Part shown: piece after piece, positions 45,598 through 55,092 of the stretch
Position numbering within the stretch: position 1 is the stretch's first letter
How the letters are laid out: every line of letters begins with the position of its first letter
NCBI RefSeq assembly: GCF_900107275.1
Contig: NZ_FNPI01000023.1
Span: 27,675 to 91,674, forward strand
DNA from: Evansella caseinilytica
GTDB taxonomy: Bacteria > Bacillota > Bacilli > Bacillales > Salisediminibacteriaceae
Direction: 5' to 3'
Length of the DNA stretch: 64,000 nucleotides
Notes under the pieces: model-generated
Seen by the model: the letters and a program-made list of their open reading frames with translations, nothing else
What the model was told of the DNA's origin: nothing
The model's database searches: none
Made by a program: the position numbers and the translations under genes

Positions 45598-47184
45598 ATG
45601 AAAAAGAAAAAAACAAGAAAAACAACGTCAAGGTTTTCATTGTTTAACCGGTCTAAAAATCGCTCCGCTGACTTTGCGGAAGAAATGTCAACGCAGATCG
45701 AACAGGCCATTGACAGCACCGACGGGATCGATTCGAGAGTTCAAAAAAATATTGACAGATTAAAAGATATCATGGGAAACAGCCATGATTTCATCGTGCG
45801 GGAGGTCATCATCCGTACCGAACCTTTCATTCAGGCGGCGGCGATGTATATTGACGGATTAGCGGATCACACATTAATCAGCGATTTCATCATCAAGGCC
45901 ATCCTCGAGGAGAATCATCCGACCGGTGATGTAGAACCGGCGGCGCTGTTAACAACCATCAAAAAACAAATGCTCACGATCGCAAACGTAACGATGGAAG
46001 ATGACTGGAAAACGATCGTTCATTCCTTGCTGTCCGGCAATACCATTCTGTTTGTAGACGGTATTCCAAAAGCATTTGTCGGTGAAACGGCAGGGGGAGA
46101 GTGGCGCTCCATTGAAGAACCGACGTCGGAAATTACCATCCGCGGCGCCAAGGATTCTTTCAACGAATCGCTGTTAACAAATATCTCCCTTATCAGGAGA
46201 CGAATAAAAAGCCCGCAAGTCCGGATTGATCTGTTTCAGCTCGGTACGCTCAGCCGAACCGATACAGTTATTTTTTATATCGACGGCATTACCGATCGGC
46301 GAATCGTGCAGGAAGTCGAACAGCGGATGAAGCAAATTAAAGCGGATAAAATCACCGGATCATCTTATGTCGAAGAATGGATTCAGGATCAGACACTGAC
46401 TGTTTTTCCGACGGTGTTTAACACCGAACGGCCGGATATTGTTGTCAATTGCCTGATGGAAGGAAGGGTGGCGATACTTGTCGACGGCTCGCCGTTCGCT
46501 CTTATTGTACCAACAGATTTTTCCCAATTTTTCAAAGCGGCGGAAGATTATTATCAGCGGTTTGATTTATCCACGCTTATTCGAGTTTTGCGATATTTCG
46601 CTTTTTCCGTCTCTCTGCTCGGGCCGTCGATTTACATTGCATTGATCACCTTTCATCAAGACTTGATCCCGACGACATTGGTTATCAGCTTGGCTGCTCA
46701 GCGGGAGGGGATCCCGTTTCCCGCCTTTATTGAAGCGTTAATCATGGAAGTTACCTTTGAAGTGCTAAGGGAAGCGGGAGTTCGTATGCCGCGGGCGATC
46801 GGCCAGGCTGTTTCAATCGTCGGAGCTCTGGTCATCGGCCAGGCGGCGGTTCAGGCCGGCATTGTTTCCGCGGCGATGGTCATCGTCGTTGCCGGAACAG
46901 CCATCGCCAGCTTTACAACTCCCGCTTACAACTTGGCAGTGGCAGCCCGCATCCTCCGATTCGCAATGATGTTTTTGGCAGCGACGATGGGGCTGTATGG
47001 CATTTTGCTCGGCCTGATCATCATGATTGCTCACTTGACAAGCTTAAAGTCCTTCGGGTCTCCTTATTTGTCACCGTTTGCCCCGTTTTATCCAAAAGAA
47101 CATGCGGACGGACTGTTTCGTTTTCCGCAATGGCTCCGAAGAAAGAGCGAGGGAAAAACCTTCTCCCAGACAGAAAGGGGATAG
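45598..47184 (+). CDS. Spore germinant receptor subunit A (GerA/GerKA family)
   Basis: 528 residues of the GerA family: an N-terminal cytoplasmic/soluble region (residues ~1-280), helices in the C-terminal half, with DFIVREVIIRTEPF, and PTDFSQFFKAAEDYYQRF near the membrane boundary, and GIPFPAFIEALIMEVTFEVLREAGVRMPR, all diagnostic. It sits in the spore inner membrane and senses germinants with the B and C subunits. It is followed 6 bases later by gerC. No gerD-type gene is present. Confidence 0.93.
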   Translation: MKKKKTRKTTSRFSLFNRSKNRSADFAEEMSTQIEQAIDSTDGIDSRVQKNIDRLKDIMGNSHDFIVREVIIRTEPFIQAAAMYIDGLADHTLISDFIIKAILEENHPTGDVEPAALLTTIKKQMLTIANVTMEDDWKTIVHSLLSGNTILFVDGIPKAFVGETAGGEWRSIEEPTSEITIRGAKDSFNESLLTNISLIRRRIKSPQVRIDLFQLGTLSRTDTVIFYIDGITDRRIVQEVEQRMKQIKADKITGSSYVEEWIQDQTLTVFPTVFNTERPDIVVNCLMEGRVAILVDGSPFALIVPTDFSQFFKAAEDYYQRFDLSTLIRVLRYFAFSVSLLGPSIYIALITFHQDLIPTTLVISLAAQREGIPFPAFIEALIMEVTFEVLREAGVRMPRAIGQAVSIVGALVIGQAAVQAGIVSAAMVIVVAGTAIASFTTPAYNLAVAARILRFAMMFLAATMGLYGILLGLIIMIAHLTSLKSFGSPYLSPFAPFYPKEHADGLFRFPQWLRRKSEGKTFSQTERG

Positions 47185-47189
47185 CAAAC

Positions 47190-48413
47190 ATGCCAAAGCA
47201 GACAGTCGCTGTTATTCTCACCGCTGCTTTCCTGCTGTCCGGCTGCTGGAATGCCAATGAACTTACGGATGTGTATATCATTTCCGCCGTCGGAATTGAT
47301 AAAACGGAAGCTGCTCAATATCAATTGTCGTTTCAAATCATCAACGCCGGGGAAGTCGCAGTCGGTCAGGAAGGGTCCGCAAGAAATGCTGCGACGACAG
47401 TGGTCTACACGTCCACCGGCAATACGATCTTTGAAGCCATCCGAAAAATGGCGATGCAGTTGCCAAGAAAAATTTACTTTCCACATACATCGCTGATATT
47501 GATCAGCGAGCAATTTGCGAAGGAAGACGGTATCGAAAAAGCAATGGACTGGTTTGAACGTGACGCTGAATTCCGTACATATGTTCAAGTATTAATCGCA
47601 CGCGGTGATACTGCCGAATCCATCTTAAAGGTGCAATCGCCGGTGGAAAGAATCGCTGCCAAAAACATTGCCGATCAGTTGGAAACAACGGAATCAGTGT
47701 GGGGTGAATACCACGCCTCCGGGATAGACGACATCATCCGCGATCTGGTCAATAAAGGAAAAGAAGTGACATTAAGCGGTGTCCAACTAAGTGGCGATCA
47801 GGAAGAGGGACAGACGATGGAAAATATCCAGGACGCATCTCCAGTTGCCCGTGTAAGGCTCAGCGGACTTGCCATCTTCAAAAACGGGGCGTTAGCCCGC
47901 TGGCTAGACGGTCCCGAAGCAAGAGGAAGAAATTGGATTACCGGTGACATTGAAAGCACCGTCATCAGTCTGCCTTGCAGCCATCACCAAACAGAATGGA
48001 TCGCCATTGAAGTCATCAGGGCAAAAGCGAAAGTGCAATCGAAGCTGGAAGCGAACAATCCCGCCATCGATGTGGTGATTTCGCTGGAAGGAAACATTGG
48101 CGAAGTGAACTGCCCAATGGATATTACCATATCGGACAACATTTTTCAGCTGGAGAAACAGCTCGCAAAAGAAATCAGGAAAGAAGTGATGAATGCGATC
48201 ACTATCGCTCAGGATGAAAAAGCGGATATCTTCGGCTTTGGCAATGTAATGCAAAGACAGCACCCAAAATACTGGAAACAAGCGGAGGCAGAGTGGTCGG
48301 ACATTTTTTCATCGATCGACGTGAATGTTGACGTCCGCGCCTATATCCGCAGGACGGGTATGCGAACGAATTCATTTTTTGAAGAGGCGAAGAAACATAA
48401 AAGCACGGAATAG
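47190..48413 (+). CDS. Spore germinant receptor lipoprotein (GerC family)
   Basis: 407 residues. Signal peptide with lipobox LSGC (Cys about 18) and the family opener WNANELTDVYIISAVGIDKTE. The domain order matches GerAC/GerKC proteins with a C-terminal FDVNVDVRAYIRRTG-like segment. ATG at 47190 has AGAAAGGGG before it. It is anchored outside the spore inner membrane as the third receptor subunit. Its order A-C-B differs from the A-B-C of the B. subtilis gerA operon. Confidence 0.93.
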   Translation: MPKQTVAVILTAAFLLSGCWNANELTDVYIISAVGIDKTEAAQYQLSFQIINAGEVAVGQEGSARNAATTVVYTSTGNTIFEAIRKMAMQLPRKIYFPHTSLILISEQFAKEDGIEKAMDWFERDAEFRTYVQVLIARGDTAESILKVQSPVERIAAKNIADQLETTESVWGEYHASGIDDIIRDLVNKGKEVTLSGVQLSGDQEEGQTMENIQDASPVARVRLSGLAIFKNGALARWLDGPEARGRNWITGDIESTVISLPCSHHQTEWIAIEVIRAKAKVQSKLEANNPAIDVVISLEGNIGEVNCPMDITISDNIFQLEKQLAKEIRKEVMNAITIAQDEKADIFGFGNVMQRQHPKYWKQAEAEWSDIFSSIDVNVDVRAYIRRTGMRTNSFFEEAKKHKSTE

Positions 48414-48425
48414 GAGGAACGAGCG

Positions 48426-49571
48426 GTGGAAAAAGCGAGCATCAATCCATTTCAGCTGTTTGCCTTAATGGTTTTGTTTGAGCTGGGCAGCGCCATCGTC
48501 ATTACCATCGGCATTGAAGCAGAGCAGGACGCTTGGATCAGCATCCTGCTTGCGTTGGCTGCGGGAGTTGCCGTTTTTATGGTGTATTCCTATTTGTACA
48601 AGCAGTTCCCCGGACACTCTCTGATAGATTTTTCACAAAAAATCATCGGGAAATATCCCGGCTGGGTGTTGGGCCTATTGTATATGCTGTATTTCTTATA
48701 CATCGCTATGAGGGTATTGCGGGATTTCGGCGATCTGCTGCTCACTTCAACGATGCCGGAAACACCTTTGTTTGTCATTAATTTTTTCATGGTGATGACG
48801 ATCATCTACGTCCTGTATCTCGGTATCGAAGTGTTGGCACGGACAGGAGAATTTTTTCTTCTTTTGTTGTTGCTGCTCGGGATTTTGGCGAACATGCTGA
48901 TTCTTTTTTCCGGGATCATTGATGTCAATAATCTGTTGCCGGTTTTAGGAAATGGATGGAAGCCTGTCTTTCAAGCTGCCTTTCCGCTAGTGCTGAATTT
49001 TCCGTTCGGGGAGATCATTGTGTTCACGATGCTGTTTCCTTATTTGAATCAAGGAAGCAAAATCCCGAAAACAGGCATACTTGCCTTAGTATTCAGCGGG
49101 CTGTTGATCACGATCACCACATCCATGAATATCGCTGTCTTAGGCATGGAAATCGTCAGCCGGACAACTTTTCCACTGCTGACTGCCGTAGGGAAAATCC
49201 GCGTCGCTGACTTTTTGGAACGGTTGGATGCCTTTGTCGTCGTCACGCTTGTGATCGGGATGTTTTTTAAAATTGCGATTTTTACGTATGCGAGCATTCT
49301 TGGCGTCACCAAGCTGTTCAACGTGAACACTCACCGAAAGCTTGTCTTTCCTTTAGGGCTCATCCTGTTGCTCGGATCCGTGGCCATCGCCGGAAATTTT
49401 TCCGATCATCTGGAGGAAGGGTTGGACGTCGTTCCCTATTATTTGCACATGCCGTTTCAAATATATATTCCGTTCGTCCTGTTGCTGATAACCATAGTGC
49501 GCAAGAAGTTTTCTAGTGGTGATATCGTCGGTAATAATGACGCGCAATCAAAAACACAGCGATACCAATGA
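48426..49571 (+). CDS. Spore germinant receptor permease subunit (GerB family)
   Basis: 381 residues with about ten helices of the APC-like GerAB/spore-permease fold. It opens INPFQLFALMVLFELGSAIV, the family signature. LLYMLYFLYIAMRVLRDFGDLL is also typical. It probably binds the germinant in the membrane. Start is GTG at 48426 with AGGAGGAACG eight bases before. It ends at 49571 and overlaps the convergent small gene by 59 bases. Confidence 0.93.
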   Translation: MEKASINPFQLFALMVLFELGSAIVITIGIEAEQDAWISILLALAAGVAVFMVYSYLYKQFPGHSLIDFSQKIIGKYPGWVLGLLYMLYFLYIAMRVLRDFGDLLLTSTMPETPLFVINFFMVMTIIYVLYLGIEVLARTGEFFLLLLLLLGILANMLILFSGIIDVNNLLPVLGNGWKPVFQAAFPLVLNFPFGEIIVFTMLFPYLNQGSKIPKTGILALVFSGLLITITTSMNIAVLGMEIVSRTTFPLLTAVGKIRVADFLERLDAFVVVTLVIGMFFKIAIFTYASILGVTKLFNVNTHRKLVFPLGLILLLGSVAIAGNFSDHLEEGLDVVPYYLHMPFQIYIPFVLLLITIVRKKFSSGDIVGNNDAQSKTQRYQ

Positions 49572-49734
49572 TGGAATAAAATATTACCAATTCGGCTGTT
49601 TTCATCACCAAAAATGGATTGAACACATTCTCCACGCTTTTATGAACCGGAATACCTACAAAAACATCCATCATGATCAACCAGCCGATCATTAATGCAA
49701 ACAGGAACCAGAAAATGAACAGTAGCTTCATCAT
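49513..49734 (-). CDS. Small two-helix membrane protein, antisense-overlapping gerB
   Basis: 73 residues with two hydrophobic helices (about 3-26 and 45-66) and a basic end RHYYRRYHH. GAAGGAGG lies before the ATG, which supports a real gene. It is convergent with the ger operon and overlaps the gerB 3' end by 59 bases. Small membrane genes next to ger operons are known; a role in germination is only a guess. Confidence 0.6.
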   Translation of the reverse strand: MMKLLFIFWFLFALMIGWLIMMDVFVGIPVHKSVENVFNPFLVMKTAELVIFYSIIGIAVFLIARHYYRRYHH

Positions 49735-50134
49735 CTTTTTTTGCCTCCTTCGCTGTACTGACGTTCACCGTTTGTCCGCTACTTATTATTTCTCGACGGC
49801 TTGCAACCTATGTGACGCAGCTGGAGATTGACAGCCTGCCAACCCGTCGATTATAATCAGAGAAAATCGTCCGACAGTTTTTTTCAATGTCCGTTAGACA
49901 AGGAAAAAAAAGGCCGGCAACGGTTCATCCTTGCAATGTGCAAATGAACGACAGAAAAATATCGTTTGTTAACGAAGCGGATGCGGATGCCGCTTTTCCC
50001 GGCAAAGCTGCTCCGGCATGGCGCAGTGAGCGTTCCTCGCATCGCACATCCGTCGTCGGCTAAATATCCGCCGCTTATTACAAAAATATATTTATGGTGG
50101 CTTGCGTAAACACGAAAAAAGCAGTGTGTGCAAA
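49735..50134. other. Intergenic region before the MFS leader
   Basis: About 400 bases that hold only scattered GC-rich inverted repeats (for example GCGGAT/ATCCGC near 49976-49994). I see no gene and no riboswitch I can name. Confidence 0.4.
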
Positions 50135-50179
50135 AGAGACCAACGTTGATGGAACATTCCATTGCGTTGGTCTTTTTTA
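50135..50179 (+). terminator. Terminator-like hairpin in the leader of the MFS gene
   Basis: AGACCAACG (50137-50145) pairs with CGTTGGTCT (50165-50173), with an inner ATGGAA/TTCCAT, then six T. It ends about 60 bases before the MFS start. No plus-strand gene lies directly upstream, so it may be an attenuator. Confidence 0.7.
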
Positions 50180-50240
50180 TTGGAAAACTGTTTTCTTTAC
50201 AATGATATTTTCTGCAATAGTACCGAAGGAGGTTTTGAAC

Positions 50241-51464
50241 TTGAAACGATGGTTAGTGGTCATTGGTGCGTTGATCATCCAAATGAATTTAGGAGCCGTC
50301 TATGCCTGGAGCTTGTTTAACCAGCCGCTCATCGAGACATATGGCTGGGACAGAGAAGATATTGTCGTCACCTTTTCAATTACGATTGCCGTCTTTGCAT
50401 TCTTTACAATTTTTGCAGGCAGACTGCAGGATAAAATCGGGCCGAGGTGGGTGGCAACCATCGGCGGAATATTGCTTGGAACAGGGCTGATACTCGCAAG
50501 CCAGGCAACCACGATTCCGCAATTGTATCTTTACTACGGCGTGATCGGCGGCGCAGGGATCGGCATGACGTATGTGTGCCCGCTGTCTTCCTGCGTCAAA
50601 TGGTTTCCCGATAAAAAAGGCTTTATCAGCGGCCTTGCTGTTGCCGGATTTGGATTAGGCGGTCTGATCTATAAGCCGGTCATTCTATTTTTTATTGAAA
50701 ATTACGGGGTTTCATCTGCCTTTTTTTACTTGGGAATCATTTATTTCATCCTCGTTGTTGCCGGGGCTCAGCTTTTGTCCAATCCGCCGGCACCTGTAAG
50801 CAGCGAAGCTTCCGGCACAGTCTCCAGGCAGGAAATTATTACGCTGTCCAGTCATTTTTCTTCCAAGGAAATGGCAGGTACTCATCAATTTTACTTACTT
50901 TGGCTGATGTTTTTGTTTGGAAGTATTTCCGGGCTGATGGTTATTAGCTATGCAGTGGATATCGGCGTAGATTTAGTGAACTTATCGGCGGAAAAAGCGG
51001 CAAATGCCGTGATGATCATCGCGTTATTCAATGCAGCAGGCCGGATTGTACTCGGGAAGCTATCCGATTCGCTCGGACGAATCAATACGCTGATGATCAT
51101 GTACGCAGCAACGGCGCTCATCATGCTACTCTTAAGCTTCGGGGCGATCAACTATCCAATGTACTTACTTGCAGTTTCTTTAATCGGCTTTTGCTTTGGC
51201 GGCTTTTTGTCTTTATTTCCATCCGTCACGGCGGACTATTACGGCACTAAAAATATGGGCAGCAATTACGGCATCATGTACCAAGCTTACGGCATTTCCG
51301 CCTTTGTCGGTCCATTGATCGTCAAGTCCATCGCTTTTACGCAAGCTTTTTTCATCGCTGCTCTATGCTGCCTAGCGGCAATCATTATGGCAAGGTTTGT
51401 TCAACCTCCCGAAAAGCCGAATGCGGCAGCGGAATCGAAGCTGGAGGCATTGGAACACAATTAG
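50241..51464 (+). CDS. MFS transporter, OFA (oxalate/formate antiporter-like) family
   Basis: 407 residues with twelve hydrophobic helices. The first helix region reads LKRWLVVIGALIIQMNLGAVYAW, then GRLQDKIGPRWVATIGG (MFS loop 2-3 signature), IGGAGIGMTYVCP, and LGKLSDSLGR (loop 8-9). This matches OFA-type exchangers such as YhjX-like proteins, which move small carboxylates (oxalate, formate or pyruvate-like). Start is TTG at 50241, after GAAGGAGG with 8-base spacing; a longer reading to 50094 would run through the leader hairpin and is rejected. Confidence 0.88.
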   Translation: MKRWLVVIGALIIQMNLGAVYAWSLFNQPLIETYGWDREDIVVTFSITIAVFAFFTIFAGRLQDKIGPRWVATIGGILLGTGLILASQATTIPQLYLYYGVIGGAGIGMTYVCPLSSCVKWFPDKKGFISGLAVAGFGLGGLIYKPVILFFIENYGVSSAFFYLGIIYFILVVAGAQLLSNPPAPVSSEASGTVSRQEIITLSSHFSSKEMAGTHQFYLLWLMFLFGSISGLMVISYAVDIGVDLVNLSAEKAANAVMIIALFNAAGRIVLGKLSDSLGRINTLMIMYAATALIMLLLSFGAINYPMYLLAVSLIGFCFGGFLSLFPSVTADYYGTKNMGSNYGIMYQAYGISAFVGPLIVKSIAFTQAFFIAALCCLAAIIMARFVQPPEKPNAAAESKLEALEHN

Positions 51465-51485
51465 CGCCCCAAACGAAAAAAAGCA

Positions 51486-51518
51486 GGGGGATGTTTTTTC
51501 CCTTTTGAGACACCCCCG
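51486..51518 (-). terminator. Weak hairpin after the MFS gene
   Basis: GGGGG...ACACCCCC forms a stem with a T run only on the minus strand. It may serve poorly as a terminator. Confidence 0.3.
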
Positions 51519-51691
51519 AAGCATGGAACCAATCATCGTCTGCGTGATACTGCCCTTTCTCCATCGAGTTGGCGGTTGAATATGTAAGGAAGATGCATGA
51601 AAACACCGAAGCAAGGTGAAGATCAATCATTTTACTTTTGCAAGTTGGTTCGTTACGATATGAAAGAACAAATGAAAGGGGAATATGCTTG

Positions 51692-52330
51692 ATGACACAA
51701 TTAACGAATCATCACTCTAAACTTTTTCAAACGATGGAAGATCGCCATTCTGTCAAACAGTATGAAAAAGGGTTTGACATTTCAGAACAGGAAAAGAAAC
51801 AAATGTTAACAGCTGCGACGTTGGCGCCTTCGGCATGGAATTTGCAGCATTGGAAGTTTCTCGTGATCGAAGCGGAAGAGAAAAAAGAACAATTATTACC
51901 GATTGCGTACAATCAGTCTCAGGTGGTCGAAAGCTCATTCACCGTTGCGGTACTCGGTGACTTAGAGGCGAATAAAAATGCCGAGGCTGTTTATCAAACA
52001 GCTGTTGAGAATAGACTCATGCCAGAAGAAGTGAAGAATACACTGGTCGGGCAAATCAACGGTGCTTATGAGCGGGGCGGTACCTTCGCGCGGGATGCTG
52101 CGTTTTTGAACGCTTCGTTGGCTGCGATGAATATCATGCTTGCAGCAAAAGGGCTTGGCTATGACACGTGTCCGATCGGGGGCTTTAACGGAGCAGAATT
52201 TGTAAAAGCGTTTCACGTTCCTGAACGCTATGTGCCTGTCATGCTGATTACGGTGGGGAAAGCGGCAAAGCCGGCCTATCCATCTTCGCGATTTTCCCTC
52301 GAAGACGTTGTCGTTAAGAATTCATTTTAA
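51692..52330 (+). CDS. Nitroreductase-family FMN oxidoreductase
   Basis: 212 residues. FMN-binding pieces include MEDRHSVKQYEKGFDI, the LAPSAWNLQHWKFLVIE block, AAKGLGYDTCPIGGF and VMLITVGKAA. It uses NAD(P)H to reduce nitro or quinone compounds, or an unknown natural substrate. ATG 51692 follows GAAAGGGGAATATGCTTG. The next gene is 348 bases away behind a terminator. Confidence 0.9.
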   Translation: MTQLTNHHSKLFQTMEDRHSVKQYEKGFDISEQEKKQMLTAATLAPSAWNLQHWKFLVIEAEEKKEQLLPIAYNQSQVVESSFTVAVLGDLEANKNAEAVYQTAVENRLMPEEVKNTLVGQINGAYERGGTFARDAAFLNASLAAMNIMLAAKGLGYDTCPIGGFNGAEFVKAFHVPERYVPVMLITVGKAAKPAYPSSRFSLEDVVVKNSF

Positions 52331-52382
52331 ATGTTTGTTCCAAAATTCTTAAAATGAGAAGAGGAAAATAACCAAGCTAGTG

Positions 52383-52422
52383 AAAGGGCATAAGTCTGCA
52401 GATATGGCTCATGCCTTTTTTC
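52383..52422 (+). terminator. Terminator after the nitroreductase gene
   Basis: GGGCAT (about 52386) pairs with ATGCC (52411-52415) and is followed by TTTTTTT. The stem is short with an internal bulge. Confidence 0.65.
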
Positions 52423-52443
52423 TATTGGCTCTTTCTATCGCAG

Positions 52444-52466
52444 CAAAGTTTACGAAAACAGCCTTT
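52444..52466 (-). repeat. Dispersed AAAGGCTGT repeat, copy D
   Basis: Minus strand begins AAAGGCTGTTTTCGTAAACT and continues TTG; it matches the copies at 8222, 14318 and 23107. Confidence 0.55.
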
Positions 52467-52678
52467 AAATGCGGGAGGTCGTCTGATAGTGCAGGTGTGC
52501 ATTATTTCCAGTGAACATAATTTACGCTACTGATAAAATGAAAGCACAACGATCATGGATCAGACTGATATTAGGTGGATGTATAGTTTTTGTACAGAAA
52601 CCCTAGGTATAATATTGAACATTTCATAGTGCTGGAAGAGCAAAAGAACATGATGAAACAAAAGGCAGGTGTCATGCA

Positions 52679-54055
52679 TTGGAAGAAACGATTCAACAGG
52701 GCGTAAAGGGCACCCTGCAAACGAAAGACGTTGCGAAGCAACAAGCGAAAACAGAAAAACTGGTCGTGTTCATTTATTATGATCATGAGCCCACATACAG
52801 ATTACTTGAGCATCAACTGTTGTCGACTGGTGATTTTGAACATGTGTCCGCAAGCAAATGGGACGATGCACACTCGATCCTTGGAGCCCTTTCCATTGAC
52901 AGTGTTGTGATCATCAATACATCGGAATCGAAACAAATATATCAACTATATGAAAAAACGAGTGCAAGCAACCATTATCGTCACATTCCTTTCTTTTACA
53001 TAGGGGAATGTAGCCACGAAGAAATGGGTCAAATCTTTGCGAATGAACATGAAGTCATTTCCGTCCCGTTCAACCCGGAAACATTTTATATAAAAATGAA
53101 AGCGAAGATTGATCATAGCACACGATTAAAAAACGAGCGGCAACTGGATTCGGTTACTGCATTATACACAGAACAATTTTTAGAAAAAATGTTTCATTTA
53201 CAGGTTGCGAATCTTGAAAGATTCAAAACACCTTTTACTGTCATTTTCTTATCTTTATACAATTTTTACGAAATGAAAACGAAATATGGGTTAACGGCTG
53301 CCGATCAAATTGTGGGGACGATGAGCGACTATATTAAATGCCAAGTGCGGGATTCGGATCTCGCTTTCCGGTTGGATGCGGAAGACGAGCACGCGATCAT
53401 TTTACCAAATGGTGGTCAAACGGAAGCTGGGTATTTTATTCGACGCGTTCTTGAGAATATTCCGCCGGTGGCGGCAACTACCTATGATGGGGAACCGTTG
53501 CAATTTTTTATCGAGCTTTGCGCAAGCATCGTGGAGATTAACAATGCCGACGTCACCTATAGAGAAGTGTTAGAAAAAGGAAAAGGCGGTTTGCAAGCGG
53601 CCGTTTTTAAAGGAGCTTCAACGATTGAAACAGTCAATGACTTTCAAGAACCGACCGTTGAGAAAATAAAAGTAACGATCATTGTGGAGGATCAGGTGAT
53701 CCGCAGTGTACTCGTTCATTTGTTACAGCGGCTGACGCTCGACTATTTTGAACTAGATGTGCAAACCTTTTTTGATGGGGAAGCCCTATTGGCGTCTTCC
53801 TGGCACCGATCGGCCCATACACATATCGTGATCATAGACGATGTTTTGCCGAAACGAAATGGTCTCGAGATGGTCCATGAGCTGCGGAACATGCCGAACA
53901 ATGAAAAATATATTGTCATGATGCTGTCCAACCGAAAAACAGAAGAAGATGTCACATACGCTTTTGAGATGGGTGTCGATGATTATATTACAAAGCCGTT
54001 TAACGTAAAGTTTGTAGAGTCTCGTCTTAAGCGGTATTTAAAGAGGTTACGATAA
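52679..54055 (+). CDS. Receiver - degenerate GGDEF - receiver protein, regulator of the synthase operon
   Basis: 458 residues. A receiver-like domain without an acceptor (about 27-145; the usual aspartate cluster is gone), then a GGDEF-fold domain (about 155-325) whose signature reads AEDEH at 234-238 instead of GGDEF, so cyclase activity is unlikely. A complete receiver (about 335-455) follows, with D387/D388 in VIIDDVLPKRNG and K439 in ITKPF. It may bind phosphate or cyclic dinucleotide signals and pass them to the synthase. Start is TTG at 52679 with AGGCAGGTG upstream. Its stop overlaps the next ATG by one base. Confidence 0.8.
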   Translation: MEETIQQGVKGTLQTKDVAKQQAKTEKLVVFIYYDHEPTYRLLEHQLLSTGDFEHVSASKWDDAHSILGALSIDSVVIINTSESKQIYQLYEKTSASNHYRHIPFFYIGECSHEEMGQIFANEHEVISVPFNPETFYIKMKAKIDHSTRLKNERQLDSVTALYTEQFLEKMFHLQVANLERFKTPFTVIFLSLYNFYEMKTKYGLTAADQIVGTMSDYIKCQVRDSDLAFRLDAEDEHAIILPNGGQTEAGYFIRRVLENIPPVAATTYDGEPLQFFIELCASIVEINNADVTYREVLEKGKGGLQAAVFKGASTIETVNDFQEPTVEKIKVTIIVEDQVIRSVLVHLLQRLTLDYFELDVQTFFDGEALLASSWHRSAHTHIVIIDDVLPKRNGLEMVHELRNMPNNEKYIVMMLSNRKTEEDVTYAFEMGVDDYITKPFNVKFVESRLKRYLKRLR

Positions 54056-55089
54056 TGGGAAATACCATCTTCTGGTTAACAATCGCCATTTTGAGTTTTA
54101 TGACAGTATTGATGTTGTTATTCAGCTATTTAGTTGTCCAACGAATGATTGAAGTCCGCGTTCAACGCAAAATTGCCGGCTATGTAAAAGATGGAAGCGA
54201 CTGGGCTTACCGTTATCTAATAGAAGGGGATGCGCCTCATGAGCAAATCATCCCAGACTCTTCTACAAAGCTCATTGCCATGGAAAGCATCCTTCGTTCA
54301 TATGCAAGAAATATAAGCGGTGACGTTGTATCAACGAGAATCACTGCTTATGCGCAAACGTATTTTTCCGCTTCTTATCGAAAAAATTTGCAGAGCTTGA
54401 AGTGGAGCACACGTATGAATGCGCTCCAGCGAATTTTCGAGTTTCGCATGAAAGATCTGTTAGATGATGTTCTAGCGATGTTAAATGAAACTAAACGTTA
54501 CTCGGATGACGAATATGCACTAATCTATCGCATCCTAGCTGCCTTTCAGTACGAAAACCTCCTGGTCCATGTATTGCATCCAAAGGTGAAGTTAAATGAA
54601 ATGGAGTATCGCAAGCTGCTGTTTGAATTGGAAGAAAAGCAGCTTTGCGGCATGGCTGTTCACTATCAAGAACTACCTGCTGTTGTGAAACATACGGTTC
54701 TTGATATGATCGGGGTCAAACACATCGTTGAAATGGTTCCCTTTTTAGAGGAGCGAATTCATGACGAAGAGCGAGAGGTTCGCATTCGCTCGCTAAAGGC
54801 ATTAGCCCAGCTAGGGATCATTGAAACCGAAAAAATCTATTATCCTTTTGTAGACTCTGAGAATTGGGAGGAACGCATGATGGTTGCCAAAGTATTGGCC
54901 AATGTAGATTCACGCGAGGCCGTTGCCAGCTTACAACGTTTATTAAAAGATCAGTCGTGGTGGGTCCGCTCTCAAGCTGCCCAATCCATTATCCAACAAA
55001 AAAATGGCAAATCGGTGCTTCAAGCGATTGTGGACATCGAAGAAGATCCCTATGCGAAAGACATGGGGAAAGAAGCCTTAGGAATGTGA
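54055..55089 (+). CDS. HEAT-repeat protein with N-terminal membrane helix
   Basis: 344 residues. One N-terminal membrane helix (about 4-28, WLTIAILSFMTVLMLLFSY) is followed by a cytoplasmic helical domain and C-terminal HEAT-type repeats (about 215-335, VREIRSLKALAQLG-like and WWVRSQAAQSI). Its start overlaps the stop of the regulator gene, so translation is coupled. Scaffolds of this type hold protein complexes; I infer it links the regulator and the glycosyltransferase at the membrane. A family name is not assigned. Confidence 0.78.
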   Translation: MGNTIFWLTIAILSFMTVLMLLFSYLVVQRMIEVRVQRKIAGYVKDGSDWAYRYLIEGDAPHEQIIPDSSTKLIAMESILRSYARNISGDVVSTRITAYAQTYFSASYRKNLQSLKWSTRMNALQRIFEFRMKDLLDDVLAMLNETKRYSDDEYALIYRILAAFQYENLLVHVLHPKVKLNEMEYRKLLFELEEKQLCGMAVHYQELPAVVKHTVLDMIGVKHIVEMVPFLEERIHDEEREVRIRSLKALAQLGIIETEKIYYPFVDSENWEERMMVAKVLANVDSREAVASLQRLLKDQSWWVRSQAAQSIIQQKNGKSVLQAIVDIEEDPYAKDMGKEALGM

Positions 55090-55092
55090 TCG

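Noticed and set aside
51465..51637. IS element after the MFS gene, since GAGACACC also occurs near 19773
   Set aside because: The shared ~15 bases fit a common terminator stem; no transposase or terminal repeats are present.
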